Notes under the pieces: generated by a model | Told to the model about the DNA's origin: nothing | The model's database searches: none | The model's input: only the letters and a program-made list of their open reading frames with translations | Shown here: in pieces, positions 19,701 to 27,400 of the stretch | How the letters are laid out: every line of letters begins with the position of its first letter | How positions within the stretch are numbered: the stretch's first letter is position 1 | NCBI GenBank assembly: GCA_002347095.1 | Contig: DDWZ01000013.1 | Span: 1 to 48,479, forward strand | DNA: 48,479 bases | Direction of reading: 5' to 3' | From: Desulfobulbaceae bacterium UBA2273 | Lineage (GTDB): Bacteria > Desulfobacterota > Desulfobulbia > Desulfobulbales > Desulfurivibrionaceae | Position numbers and translations under genes: made by a program

Positions 19701-19984
19701 GCCGTTGCCATGAACAGAGTCAGCGTAAAAAGGGTTCCGCGCGGTAGCAAGTCCAACCCTGCCAGAACGAAAAAAGCAACTCCGGCGATCCCGCCGGAAA
19801 AAATGGCAGCCAGGGCCACGCCGTAGGCACGACGCCAGAGAAAGGTATCTCTTATGTGAACTTCTCCGTTCGTCCTCTTGTGCACCAAGGCGGTGCGGTG
19901 GAAGTTCCGCCTCGCCAGTTCCCCAAGGGCCTTGCGCGCATCATCATGTTTTGCGAAATAACCAATTAGAATGCCGACGCCCAC
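10775..19984 (-). CDS. ndvB: Cyclic beta-1,2-glucan synthase (NdvB/ChvB type, GT84 plus GH94-like)
   Basis: The product of about 3,069 residues makes cyclic beta-1,2-glucan from UDP-glucose at the inner membrane. By homology it has N-terminal membrane helices (about residues 40-110), more near 575-630, then the GT84 transferase with TLDSDTQLPHASARRL (about 780-795) and the R-W motif RAHRWIRGDWQ (about 925-935). Membrane helices follow near 960-1140. Two long glycoside-phosphorylase-like halves fill the rest, the last with GTGDWNDGMNLVG (about 2735-2750), the GH94 catalytic segment that sets chain length. A GTG at 19984 with AAAGGA upstream is the better start; the TTG at 20002 adds six residues and lacks a ribosome site. 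Rhizobial homologues are roughly 2,800-2,900 residues. It is the first gene of its unit. Cyclic glucans act in osmotic adaptation and surface interaction. Confidence 0.93.
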   Translation of the reverse strand: MGVGILIGYFAKHDDARKALGELARRNFHRTALVHKRTNGEVHIRDTFLWRRAYGVALAAIFSGGIAGVAFFVLAGLDLLPRGTLFTLTLFMATATIGAMAALLWLRRSRYGVESGIIRDHARWLVSGESVLILQAPVESLQRPVVLLREIGDIPPTLFVMHRKCERRAEARNIKVKLSPAQVLEHAQRHAREQQVDLKPHRSFELLKRLKHSRQWVRQVCTDLAAASRLEQKATPAADWILDNEYILEGNTRDVLRNLPRRFYQQLPTLASDPFRGLPCVYGMAKNLVAHTELRLDRENILAFIEAHQSVRTLTIGELWATPQMLRIALIESIQNLAVTALTNLRERQLADFWANRLFAANRRDASHLFAILEELAASEVVPSPYFATQLVGLLYDEAAALAPVKNWLERTLKTSLHDLNLREQNRQTREQLASGNAFTSLRQLALLDWREIFEQLSRVEQVLRRDPSGIYLAMDFATRDRCRRAIEDLARAAGQTEQQVAERVITLATQAGPESTDDAQRGCVTTWLIGKGRAELAQLLGCREKFHYRMLEWIYCHHPALYAFGIGGFSALFVFLIVVFGLIPGFGQTGPSLPIRVGLVLLLLIPVSQLAIEVVNYLITRFLPPRPLPKMDFEKSGIPDAYRTLVVVPMMLVNAETIQDEVEKLEIRYLANKETNLFFSLFSDYTDSATFSREEDNGLLEIARACLTELNTRHGGERFFLFHRERTWSESEQKFIGWERKRGKLEELNCLIDGTRPENAPALVYVGDPEQLADIRFIITLDSDTQLPHASARRLVETLAHPLNQPRFDAAGRIMDGYTIIQPRVSPTLPSTSASVFSRLFSDAVGIDPYTQAISDVYQDLSGEGSYHGKGIYDVRAFSRVLSGRFPEEWVLSHDLLEGAYVRVGLASDIELFDDFPQGYQSYSSRAHRWIRGDWQIAGWIFSRVPLASGGQGPNPLSPLNRWKILDNLRRSLLPITSLLLLTTSWCISPKIGGIATLVVGMQLLFHPLAQPFTMATTHKGLMYFSPTKLLHDMLRAVIDGALLPHQTAVALDAIVRVCYRRLISQRNLLEWTAQSTHWRASLHQPLFLAHLALGSLFSMIVGAAIWLVMPASLSVAAPWLVLWFFSPLFGWLLNLRPIEQRREKPLPETDRRFLRQVARRTWRYFSSFVNADTSWLPPDNYQVAHQNSLAMRTSPTNIGLWLTSVLGAHDSGYLTMNQVVEKLANSMATISSLERYQGHLLNWYDIQTLVPLEPRYVSTVDSGNLLGALWALGQGLDELVHGPLLDGKAFAGLADTGEILKQDAALEEDAGLYRQTLDQLLAEWNAPPFGIVDLLRLQRRTEVNVRAMVVAAGAAPWGAELEQQATAWAQNSDRYLTWIEILAEKTAEELAPLGSVALLAIRHDLVQAPSLHDIAHDRIGSITILRVIREESLQASAHLIPWLDRVIKAFATSQWLAGETLGMATRLGEDVRALSAALDMRFLYDRESKLFAIGFNVSTDVLDVSRYDLLASEARFGSFVAIARGDIPLEHWFSMSRLYGAIGRQRVLLSWTGTMFEYLMPLLFQYTYGNSLLDKAAREAVQVQITYGRKRRVPWGISESAFGNMDLNKTYQYKAFGVPLLGLKRGLEEELVIAPYATLLALSLAPIETVRNLKQLAGLGLLGDYGYYEAMDFSRQKQRVGKRGVIIKAYMAHHQGMAFLALTNFLHGNPFPRRFHSDPRVRAFEALLQERIPTLPTLHLTSTRENEPTLLGVDQIAPAESIYTTPHTAIPHSLLLSNGRYGVMVTNSGGGYSQWSGQELTRWRSDRTCDAMGTFCFLHEPDSDRVWSSTYHPADGKLEGYSVNFATDRAVFRRDDNGLHTETEVIVSPEDDVEIRRITLINRTTRVRILNLTSYVELSMAPHRADRQHPAFNKLFIQTEALPEQHVLLASRRSRSENELPLFVAHRLTYEPAGVDSPPEKDWQFETDRKRFIGRGHPLAKPMGATQELGNSQGFVLDPSLSLRRSITLQPGQHTQVSLVLAAGSSREKVLLLMDKYSEPQEINRAMDFAWVSTQQQLQMLHIQPDEARRFQQLASHLLFPNPLLRAAEEQLAENRKGQAGLWPYGISGDLPIALVTIGEARDINLARQMLQAYTYWRMHGLSTDLVILNEEPGSYERPLQERLERLIQAHSLMNGTDQPGGIYLRNAALIPEEDLKLLKCVASVMLVAARGTLPQQLAVSAEVPERLEMLAWKRAVREPSAPLPFMELHYFNSLGGFTPDGREYAIYLGPNTNTPAPWVNIIANPTFGTMVSETGSGFTWCGNSQRNRLTGWSNDPVLDPASEAMYIRDEESGVFWSPTAAPIREATAYRARHGAGYTVFEHNSNGIEQELTVFVPVDESGGMPIKLQRLRLTNASSRRRRLSLTYYVELTLGENRETSQMHVMTNWDDEAQAVLAQNRYHPEYPERVAFVAVTPQADSYGGDRTAFIGRNRTLANPAAMELATLSQRTGAGLDPCAVLRVGLELSPGEQREITCMLGQAESLNHARQLILRFQEENALEEALAQTQSWWDELLGTVEVHTPELAADLLINRWLQYQALSCRLWARSAFYQSGGAFGFRDQLQDVMAFLYVKPELARAQILLAASRQFKEGDVQHWWHEPAGAGIRSRISDDLLWLPYVVAQYVRTTGDADILKEEVSFLNAPILADDQFEVFSTPEVTLERATLFEHCCRAVSRGLTIGPHGLPLMGTGDWNDGMNLVGAGGKGESVWLGWFLCELLQGMVEMSNLLQKPELGRTYQKERQDLIQRVEQAGWDGEWYLRGTFDNGSLLGSAENTEARIDSLPQSWAWLSGAAEPARAEQGLESAWQHLVRQDEGLVLLFTPPFDRSEPSPGYIQSYPPGVRENGGQYTHAALWMAMAMARKGDGERAVRMLRMLNPIEHARDAESVWHYGVEPYVVAADVYRLPGRIGQGGWSWYTGAAAWMYRAWVEEVLGLQVRGKEMRVNPVIPATWPGFSLRYRHGETIYDIQVENPLGCECGVAWMEMDGQRVPDGVISLERELVKHRVVVRMGDGQKPNENAQAHPVMV

Positions 19985-20431
19985 TATGTATCCTTTACGC
20001 AACGTAGTCCAAGAATCCGGTCATAGTGAAGTATTTCGCTATGACCGGAGGCTCAGCAAGAAATTGTGCGGACTGTCCCGGAAGATTGTCCAACGTACTG
20101 GGTTGAGAAATAATACCGGAAAGCTGTGCTGTTGCCGATTTCGCACGCGGAATGCGTTTTTGCCGCATACCCAGAGACCACCACGTCGGCATTGATGATG
20201 CCCATTTGGTGGTGATGTCGATCGAACTCCCCAGAGTGGGAAAGCAGGCCTGCGCCTCAACCACGGTTAGATCCGGCTGCTTGGCCTTCGGCTTAGTGTG
20301 TGCTGTTGTAATGAAAAGCAGAATCTGTGCCAGGAATGTTGTGCTAGGAGATTAACTCCCATCATACTGAAATAATTTAAATTTGAGACAATCCTGCGAT
20401 GGAGGGTGAATGTTTCAAGGAGGGAATTGTA
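19985..20431. other. Intergenic stretch upstream of the glucan synthase
   Basis: I see no convincing gene in this stretch. A minus-strand frame of about 90 codons (19995-20264) and a plus-strand frame of 67 codons (20152-20355) overlap each other and lack ribosome sites. Base composition is more mixed than in the flanking genes, so this may be decayed coding sequence. The promoter of the glucan synthase should lie here, but no consensus pair stands out. Confidence 0.4.
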
Positions 20432-20460
20432 TGACATATCAGGAAATTCCTGATATGTCA
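20432..20460. promoter_or_regulatory. Perfect 29-base palindrome
   Basis: TGACATATCAGGAA (20432-20445) and TTCCTGATATGTCA (20447-20460) are perfect complements around a single central base. The site is about 450 bases upstream of the glucan synthase and about 60 bases past the mvhD terminator. The symmetry suits a dimeric regulator or a cruciform. Confidence 0.6.
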
Positions 20461-20520
20461 GGCGACGGTAATCCGACAGATGGACTATACGGGAGTCTTA
20501 GCAAAAGCTCTACTACTATT

Positions 20521-20560
20521 AAAAAACGGGAGGTGCGAACAGATGTTCGCACCTCCCGTT
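20521..20560 (-). terminator. Intrinsic terminator of the fdh-hdrA-mvhD transcript
   Basis: AACGGGAGGTGCGAACA and its exact complement form a 17-bp stem with a 2-base centre (20525-20541 / 20544-20560). On the minus strand it is followed by TTTTTT (20526-20521). It lies 28 bases beyond the mvhD stop and ends the carbon-fixation gene block. Confidence 0.9.
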
Positions 20561-20588
20561 GGCTCATCTTCATCAATACATACAGCAG

Positions 20589-21221
20589 TTACTTCTTGGC
20601 AGCAGCCTCCGGGCCACCGCCTTCCAACCCGGCGGTGATGGTCTTGCCCAGCTTGTCTTCGATCACGGCGGTGATCCCTTCCTGGGTAAAGATCGATTCT
20701 TTCCTGATGGTCTTGGTGGCGTTGCCCAGGGCGATCCGCAGCTTGCGGTCGCTGACCAAGGCAAGGGCCTTGTTGATCCGGGCCTTCAACTCCTCGGGGC
20801 TCAAGCCTTCGGCCTGGCCTATGGGGCCGAGCGCCTTGGTCTTCATGGTAAAATCGGTGATCAGTTTAACAAAGCGCGGCGCCTCCGCCGCTGAGGCCCA
20901 CTGCAGACCAAACCGCTCCGGCTTGATCCCGACCTCGGCCAGAACCTTTTTCACCACTGCACTCACACCCATCGCGTCGTAATTACCAACCTGGTAATGG
21001 CATTCACCGAGTTGTCAGCCACCCGAGAAGATGGCGTCGGCGCCTTCGGCAAAACCGCGCAGGACAAAGGCCGGATCGAGACGTCCGGTGCACATCACCC
21101 GGATGGTCCGCAGGTTCGGCGGATACTGGTAACGGGAAACCCCGGCACTGTCCGCTGCGGCATAGCAGCACCAGTTGCAGAGAAACCCCAGGATCTTCGG
21201 GTTGAAATCGTTCTGACTCAT
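20589..21221 (-). CDS. mvhD: MvhD-type electron-transfer subunit, selenocysteine-containing (UGA at 21017-21015)
   Basis: MvhD is the [2Fe-2S] protein that links a hydrogenase or formate dehydrogenase to HdrA. The gene starts at 21221 with GAGGAG five bases upstream, ten bases after hdrA. The first half has NWCCYAAADSAG (about residues 16-27) and VMCTGRLDPAFVLRGF (about 42-57). Then comes ADAIFSGG-U-QLGECHYQVGN, with an in-frame UGA at residue 69 in the place of the conserved Cys/Sec of MvhD, FlpD and VhuD. Read through, the protein is 210 residues. The usual core is about 140 residues; the extra C-terminal part (about 140-210) is helical and ends in an Ala/Lys tail, and I do not recognise it. 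With hdrA and the fused fdhA it suggests formate-driven electron bifurcation. Confidence 0.92.
20982..21017 (-). promoter_or_regulatory. SECIS element of mvhD with its UGA codon
   Basis: Sixteen bases after the UGA (21017-21015) the mRNA has a perfect 6-bp stem, ATTACC / GGTAAT (20998-20993 and 20987-20982), with the pentaloop AGGTT. The size, spacing and G/U-containing loop fit a bacterial SECIS. Confidence 0.8.
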
Positions 21222-21231
21222 AACTGCTCCT

Positions 21232-24200
21232 CTATTGTGCACCAAAGGCGGTGATTTGCGCGTTGATCTGTTCGTCGGTGAAGCCGCCCATGGAGATGGC
21301 GAATACCGGGCAATGCGAGGCGCAGATGCCGCAACCCTTGCAGGAGGCGGTGATGGTCTCGGCCTTGCGCTTGCCGTTTTCGTCCTTGATGATCCGAATG
21401 GACTGATACGGGCAGAGCGATTCGCACAGGCCGCAGCCGATGCACGCTTCCTTGTCCACGCAGGAAATGGTGGGCTCCACCGAAACAAAGCCCTTGCAGA
21501 GCGGGATGGAAGCCTTGGCCGCCGCCGCCTGCGCCTGGACGATGATCTCCTCAACCGGCTTGGGCGAATGGGCCAGGCCGCAGACATAGACCCCGCTCAC
21601 CGGCAATTCCACCGGCCGCAGCTTTACATGGGCTTCGAGGAAGAACTTGTCTTCGTTCACCGGCACTTTGAGGAGCTTGCTGATCTCCTCGGTCCCTTCG
21701 GCCACGATGCCGACGCTTAGGGTCAGCACCTCCGGAGTCATGGTGACCTCGTCGCGCAGGATCGGATCGTAAAAGGTGACGCTGGTCTTCTTGCCGCTGG
21801 CCTTGAATTTGGGCTTGTTGTCCATGGTGTAGGGGATGAAGACCACCCCTTTTTCCCTGGCCTCGCGGTAGGCGTCTTCGGCAAAGCCGTAGGTGCGCAT
21901 GTCGCGGTAGAGCACCACCACCTGGGAGGCCGGGTCAAGAGATTTGATCTTGAGGGCGTTTTTCACCGCATGGTTGCAGCATACCTTGCTGCAATAGTTG
22001 AGATCATCACCCCGGGAGCCGGCGCACTGCACCATGACCACCGACTTGGGCGCCAGGTTCTTGCCCTTGCCGGACAGCCGCTGCTCCAGCTCGCGCTGGG
22101 TAACGATGGCGTCGGAGTATTTCACCGGGTTGCCCAGTACCAACTCGGGCCGATGCTCGCGACCGCCGGTGGCGATGATGATTACCCCATGATCAAGGGT
22201 GGTTTCCGTAGCCTTCTTGCCCTTGGTCGTGGTGAGCACCGAGCTGAAGTTGCCGACAAAGCCGTTGACCTGGGTCAATTCGGTATTGGTCAGCACCTCG
22301 ATCTTCTTGTTCTTTTTCACCGTGTCGGTCAGATTGCCCAAAACCGTGGACACCGTGTCGCCCTGCAGGGTGAAGGAGAGATGCTGGAGATGACCGCCCA
22401 GGGTCGCTTCCTTTTCCACCACCGTGGTCTGAAAGCCCTGCTCAGCTAAGGTCAGGGCCGCGGTCAATCCTGCCACCCCGCCCCCCAAAACCAGGGCCTT
22501 GGGGGTAACCGGCACGGTCTGCTCGGGCAGGGGCTGGATGTGGCGGGCCTTGGCAATGCCCATGCGCACCAGATCCTTGGACTTTTGCGTCGCGGCCGCA
22601 GGCTCGTTGGCATGAACCCAGGAGCAGTGGTCGCGGATATTGACCATCTCGAAGAGACAGCGGTTGAGACCCGCGTCCTTCAGGGTTTCCTGGAAGAGCG
22701 GCTCATGGGTTCTTGGCGAACAGGCGGCAATGACCACCCGGTTGAGGTTGTGCTCCTTGATCTTTGCCTTGAGCACCTCCTGGGCGTCCTGCGAACAACT
22801 GTACAGGCTCTGGGCATGGTAGACCACGCCTTCCATGCCTTCGGTGTACTGCTCAACCGCAGGCACGTCGACGACGCTGCCGATGTTGATCCCGCAATGG
22901 CAGACAAAGACGCCGATACGGACCTCTTCATCCTTGCCGGTCTTCTGTTCTTTCGGATAGGTCTTGTGCACCAAGGCCTTGCCGCGATCCTTGGCAATCA
23001 ACCCGGCCACCAACCCGGCGGCCGCGCTGGACTGGGTGACACTTTCCGGGATGTCCTTGGGCCCCTGGAAGGCGCCGGCCACCATGACCCCGGGCCTGGT
23101 GGTGAGCAAGGGGGCAAAGGTCTCGGTCTTGCAGAAATCGTAGTTATTCAGGGCAAAACCGGCGATCTCGCCAAGGTTCTTGGCGTCGGCCGGGGCGTCG
23201 AGGCCCACGGAGAGCACCACGATATCAAAGGGCTCGAAGGAGTGCGTCCCGTCCAGGGTGGAATAGGTCAGCTTGAGATTCTTCTCCCACGGCATCACAT
23301 CCGCCACCCGGGCGCGGACAAACCTGATCCCCATGGACTCCGCCTTCTTCTGGGCGGCGTCAAAGCCCTTGCCCTGGGTCCGCATGTCCATGTAGTAGAT
23401 GGTGATTTCCACCTCGGGGTCATGCTCCTTGGCAACCATGGCCTCCTTGATCGCATACATGCAGCAGACCGAAGAGCAGTAGCCGTTGTTGCAGCCGAGG
23501 TCCCGGGAACCCACGCACTGGATAAAGGCGATTTTCTTGGGATGCCTGCGGTCGGAGAGACACTTCACCTCGCCCTCGAAGGGCCCGGAGGCGCAGAGCA
23601 GCCGCTCGAACTCCAGGCTGGTCATGACATCCGGATGCTGGCCATAGCTGTACTTGGCCAGGGTTGCATCGGGGATGCGGCCAAAGCCGGGAGCCATGAT
23701 CACCGCCCCGATCTGGATCTCTTTTTCCTCTGCCTTCTGGCTGAAGTCAATGGCCTTGCTCTGGCAGGTGCAGACACAGATCTGGCAGGTGCCGTGCTTG
23801 AGATACAGGCACGCCTCCGGATCGATGAAATAGGTGGCGGGCACGGCCTGGGCATAGTCGATGTGGATGGGCCGCGTTACGGCCAAGCCCTCGTTGTACT
23901 GATCCACCAGATGCCTGGGGCAGTACTTGGTACACAGGCCGCAGGCCGTGCACTTGTCCGCGTCGATATAGCGCGGACGCATCCGCAGCTTGGCGGTAAA
24001 ATTGCCCGGCTTTCCGTTAAGGGAAAGGAAATCGGCATTGCTCAGAATTTCGATATTGGGAGACCGACCGGCCTCTACCAGCTTAGGTGCGAGTATTCAG
24101 AGCGAACAGTCGTTGGTTGGAAAGGTTTTATCCAACTGCGCCATGGCGCCGCCAATGGCTGCGGACTTTTCTACCAGATAGACATAGTAGCCAAGCTCGG

Positions 24201-24339
24201 TCAAATCAAGGGCCGCCTGAACCCCGGCGATACCGCCGCCGACGACCATGACCGTTCCTGATTTTTTAGCCCCAGAAGGCATAAGTTTCGGTTGAGCAGA
24301 CAAGCTGCTCAACTCAGCTTTATCTTTTGCTTGTCCCAT
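21232..24339 (-). CDS. hdrA: HdrA-like flavin/iron-sulfur protein, tandem-module, selenocysteine-containing (UGA at 24099-24097)
   Basis: HdrA is the FAD subunit that splits electron pairs in heterodisulfide reductase complexes. This 1,035-residue chain starts at 24339 (GGAG 9 bases upstream). Module one has [17 protein letters not shown] (about residues 29-45) and [19 protein letters not shown], where an in-frame UGA at residue 81 stands at the conserved Cys/Sec position of HdrA. A ferredoxin motif follows (C130, C133, C136, C140). A second FAD module begins near residue 616 ([13 protein letters not shown]) but lacks the Cys/Sec segment. Two more 4Fe-4S motifs, [11 protein letters not shown] and [11 protein letters not shown], lie near residues 970-1020. 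It is therefore a fused double HdrA. It is followed by mvhD and preceded by the Fdh fusion, so it probably takes electrons from formate or NAD(P)H and reduces ferredoxin, or works in reverse. HdrB/HdrC are not present in the window. Confidence 0.93.
24067..24099 (-). promoter_or_regulatory. Candidate SECIS element of hdrA with its UGA codon
   Basis: After the UGA (24099-24097) the mRNA can form CTGG (24081-24078) / CCGG (24071-24068) with loop TAGAGG, possibly extended by an outer ACC/GGT pairing. The stem includes one G-U pair and is weaker than the other three SECIS candidates. The protein motif is the stronger evidence for selenocysteine. Confidence 0.45.
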
Positions 24340-24379
24340 CGTGTAACTCCACTCAAATTAAAAAATTTAGGAGCCGTTT

Positions 24380-24408
24380 CGAAATGGCCTAGCTTCTAGA
24401 CCATTTCG
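24380..24408 (-). other. Stem-loop between the Fdh fusion gene and hdrA
   Basis: CGAAATGG (24401-24408 on the minus strand) pairs perfectly with CCATTTCG (24380-24387), and an inner CTA/TAG pair gives about 11 bp. It sits in the 159-base gap before hdrA. No T-run follows directly, so processing or mRNA stability is likelier than termination. Confidence 0.55.
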
Positions 24409-24498
24409 TTACGGATCCTTATGCCGGTCATGGCATTTCCAATAGTACAATTATTTTCAACTGACGGCTTAGGAGCCCAAACCGCACTCCAATACAGA

Positions 24499-27400
24499 TC
24501 AGTCCGGCAATTCATCGCCCAACACTGCAACCTTGATGGCGCACAGTTTGTATTCCGGGGTCCTGGAAAGACGATCCAGGGCGTCCAAGGTCAGCATATT
24601 CACCAGCGCCTGCAAATGGTTGTAGGTGGTGAAGATGGTGCCCTCCTGGGTCCGGTCGGTGATGATGGCCCGCAACACCACGGAACCGCGCCGCGAGGTG
24701 AGCCGCACCCAGTTTTTCTCCTTGAGCCCCAGACGCTCGGCATCCGCGGGATGCACCTCGGCAAAGCACTCCGGGCTGACCTCGTCGATCTCCGTGGTCT
24801 TGCCGGTCATGCTGCTGAAGTTGTAGCGGGCAATATCGCGGCCGGTGGTGAACAGCAGCGGATATTCCTCGTCGGGCAGCTCCACCGGGGGAATGTAATC
24901 CTCGGGGATAAACAACCCCTTGCCACGGGTGAACTTTTCGGTGTGGAGCACCGTGGTGCCGGGATGATGCTGATCCGGCACCGGCCACTGCAACCCGACC
25001 TTTTCCAGCCGCGCGTAGGACAGCCCCTTGTACTGGGGCAAGAGCTGACAGATCTCGTCAAAGATATCGGAAGCGGAATTATAGTGCATGGGATAGCCCA
25101 TCCGCTGGGAAAGCATGGAGATGATCTGCCAGTCCGGCTTGGCCTCGCCCGGCGGCTCAACCGCCTTGCGAATTCGTTGCACCCTGCGTTCCGTGCAGGT
25201 GAAGGTGCCGTCCTTTTCCGCGTAGCAGGCCGCAGGCAACACCACATCCGCCATCTTCGCGGTGTCGGTCAGGAAGATGTCCTGAACCACCAGGAAATCG
25301 ACCTTTTCCAGGGCTGCCTGGACATGGGCGATATTGGCGTCGGCCACCGCCGGATCCTCGCCAAAGATATAGAGGCCGCGGATATCGCCCTTAAAGACAT
25401 TCTCCCACACCTCGGTGGCGGGTTTTCCCGGCCGCCTGGGCAGCTTGATGCCCCAGAGCTTTTCGTAACTGTCAAAGAGGTCGCCGTTTTCCAGGCCGCC
25501 GTAGCCAGGCAGGGTATTGAACAACGCCCCCATGTCGCAGGCGCCCTGCACGTTATTCTGGCCCCGGAGGGGATTGCAGCCGGTGCCTTCCTTGCCGATC
25601 TTGCCGCAGAGCATGGCGAGATTGGCGATGGACTTTACCCGGTCCGTGCCGGTGACATAGTGGGTGATTCCCATGCCCCAGAAGGTTGCGTGTCTGCCTT
25701 CGGCCGCATACATCCGGGCGACCTGACGCAGTTGCTCTTCCTTGATGCCGGTGATCTTTTCCACCATCTCCGGCGTATATTTCTTGACCAGCCGGACAAG
25801 CTCGTCAAAATCCTCGGTGCGCTCCTCGACAAATTTCTTGTCCCAGAGTTTCTCCTCGAGAATGACCTGCATCATCCCGTTTAAAAAGGCGACATCGGTG
25901 CCAGGTACGATGCGCAGCCAGAGATCGGCCCGCTCGGCCAGCTTGGTGCGGCGGGGATCCACCACCACCAGTTTAGCGCCGCGGTCCACGGCCTGATGGA
26001 TGCGCAACCCGATGGTGGGATGGCTGGTGTCCGGGTTGCTGCCGACCATGAAGAAGAGATCGGTTTTCTTTGTATCCGCAATGGAGTTGGTCATTGCGCC
26101 GCTGCCGAAGGTGAGGGCCAAACTGGCCACCGTGGGAGCGTGTCAGAGTCGGGCGCAGTGATCGATATTATTCGTTCCGATCGCTGTCCGCATGAATTTT
26201 TGCATGAGATAGTTTTCTTCGTTGCTGGCCCGGGCACAACTGAAACCGGAAATGGAATCCGGCCCGTACATGGCCTTGAGGTCGAAGAAACGCTTGGCCA
26301 CCATATTCAGGGCATCTTCCCAGCTCGTCTCCACCAGTTGGGAGCCCCGGCGCACCAGGGGTTTGGTCAGCCGCTCCTTGTGCTGCACAAAATTATGCGC
26401 GAACCTGCCCTTGACGCAGAGCGCCCCGTAATTGGGCGCCAGGTCAGGATCCGCGGTGACTTCCATCAGGGTATTGCCCTTGACCTTGAGGATGATCTGG
26501 CAGCCTGCCCCGCAGTAAGGACAGGTGGAGCGAACCTCGCGGATCTCTTCGTTGATCACCGGCACCAGAGAGTCTTTCTTGTTCAGGGCGCCGGTGGAGC
26601 AGTTATCCACGCAGGCGCCGCAGTTGACGCAGTTCTCCTTGAACCTGAACCGCAAACCAACCGGCCGTCCCTTGTCATCGACATCGTCGGCGCTGATTTC
26701 CAGGGCATTGTATTCGCAACTGTTCTGGCAGCGCTTGCAGTAGATGCACTTGTTCAAGTCCACCAGAATCATGGGATGGCTGATTTTTTCCGTGTAGATC
26801 GGTTTTACCGCCATCCCGGTCCGGGTCGGATCAAGGCCAAAATCCGTGGCCAGTTTTTTCAGGTCGCAACGGTCATAGGCGCGGCAGCCACAGGAGAGGC
26901 AGCGCTTGGCCTCGGTGATCGCCATCTGTTCGGAAAAGCCGAGTTTGATCTCGCTGAAATCCTGGGTAGCGATCTGAGGCGGCCGGGTGGGCATCTTCTC
27001 GCGCAGCTTGATGTTGATCCCCTCGAAATTGCGGAGGTCCACATCGTCGAAGCCCTTGCCCCGGCTGAAGTTGAAGCGGCTCTCGGCCACGGTCTTGGTG
27101 ATGCCCATGACCTGGGCGTGGATGTTCTCCGCTGCCCGCCGGGCCGCGACCACGGCCTGAATCACCGAACGCGGGCCGCTGGTCACATCGCCGGCCGCGT
27201 AGATGCCGGGATGGTTGGTCAGCGAGGTTCGGGGATTAGCCTTGACGTTGTATTTCGGGGTCAGTTCCAGAGAGGCTTCCAGTTCGCCGCCGTCGAATCT
27301 CTCGTGGCAGGCGCTCAAGCCCTGGGCGACAATAACGGTGTCGGCCTTGATATTCACCGTGGAATTGGGGATCGCCTCTGGGTAGCGGATGCCTTTATCG

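Noticed and set aside
19995..20264. 89-codon minus-strand frame upstream of the glucan synthase
   Set aside because: No ribosome site or recognisable motif, and it overlaps the glucan synthase start; at most a remnant.
20589..20972. 127-residue gene starting at the ATG at 20972
   Set aside because: It is the downstream half of Sec-MvhD. The upstream half with its own ribosome site lies in the same frame across the UGA at 21017.
20410..20982. 190-codon plus-strand frame crossing the palindrome, terminator and mvhD
   Set aside because: It runs through a terminator and lies antisense to MvhD; no motif.
22540..24261. 573-codon plus-strand open frame opposite hdrA
   Set aside because: Antisense shadow of a gene with clear FAD and Fe-S motifs; low-complexity translation.
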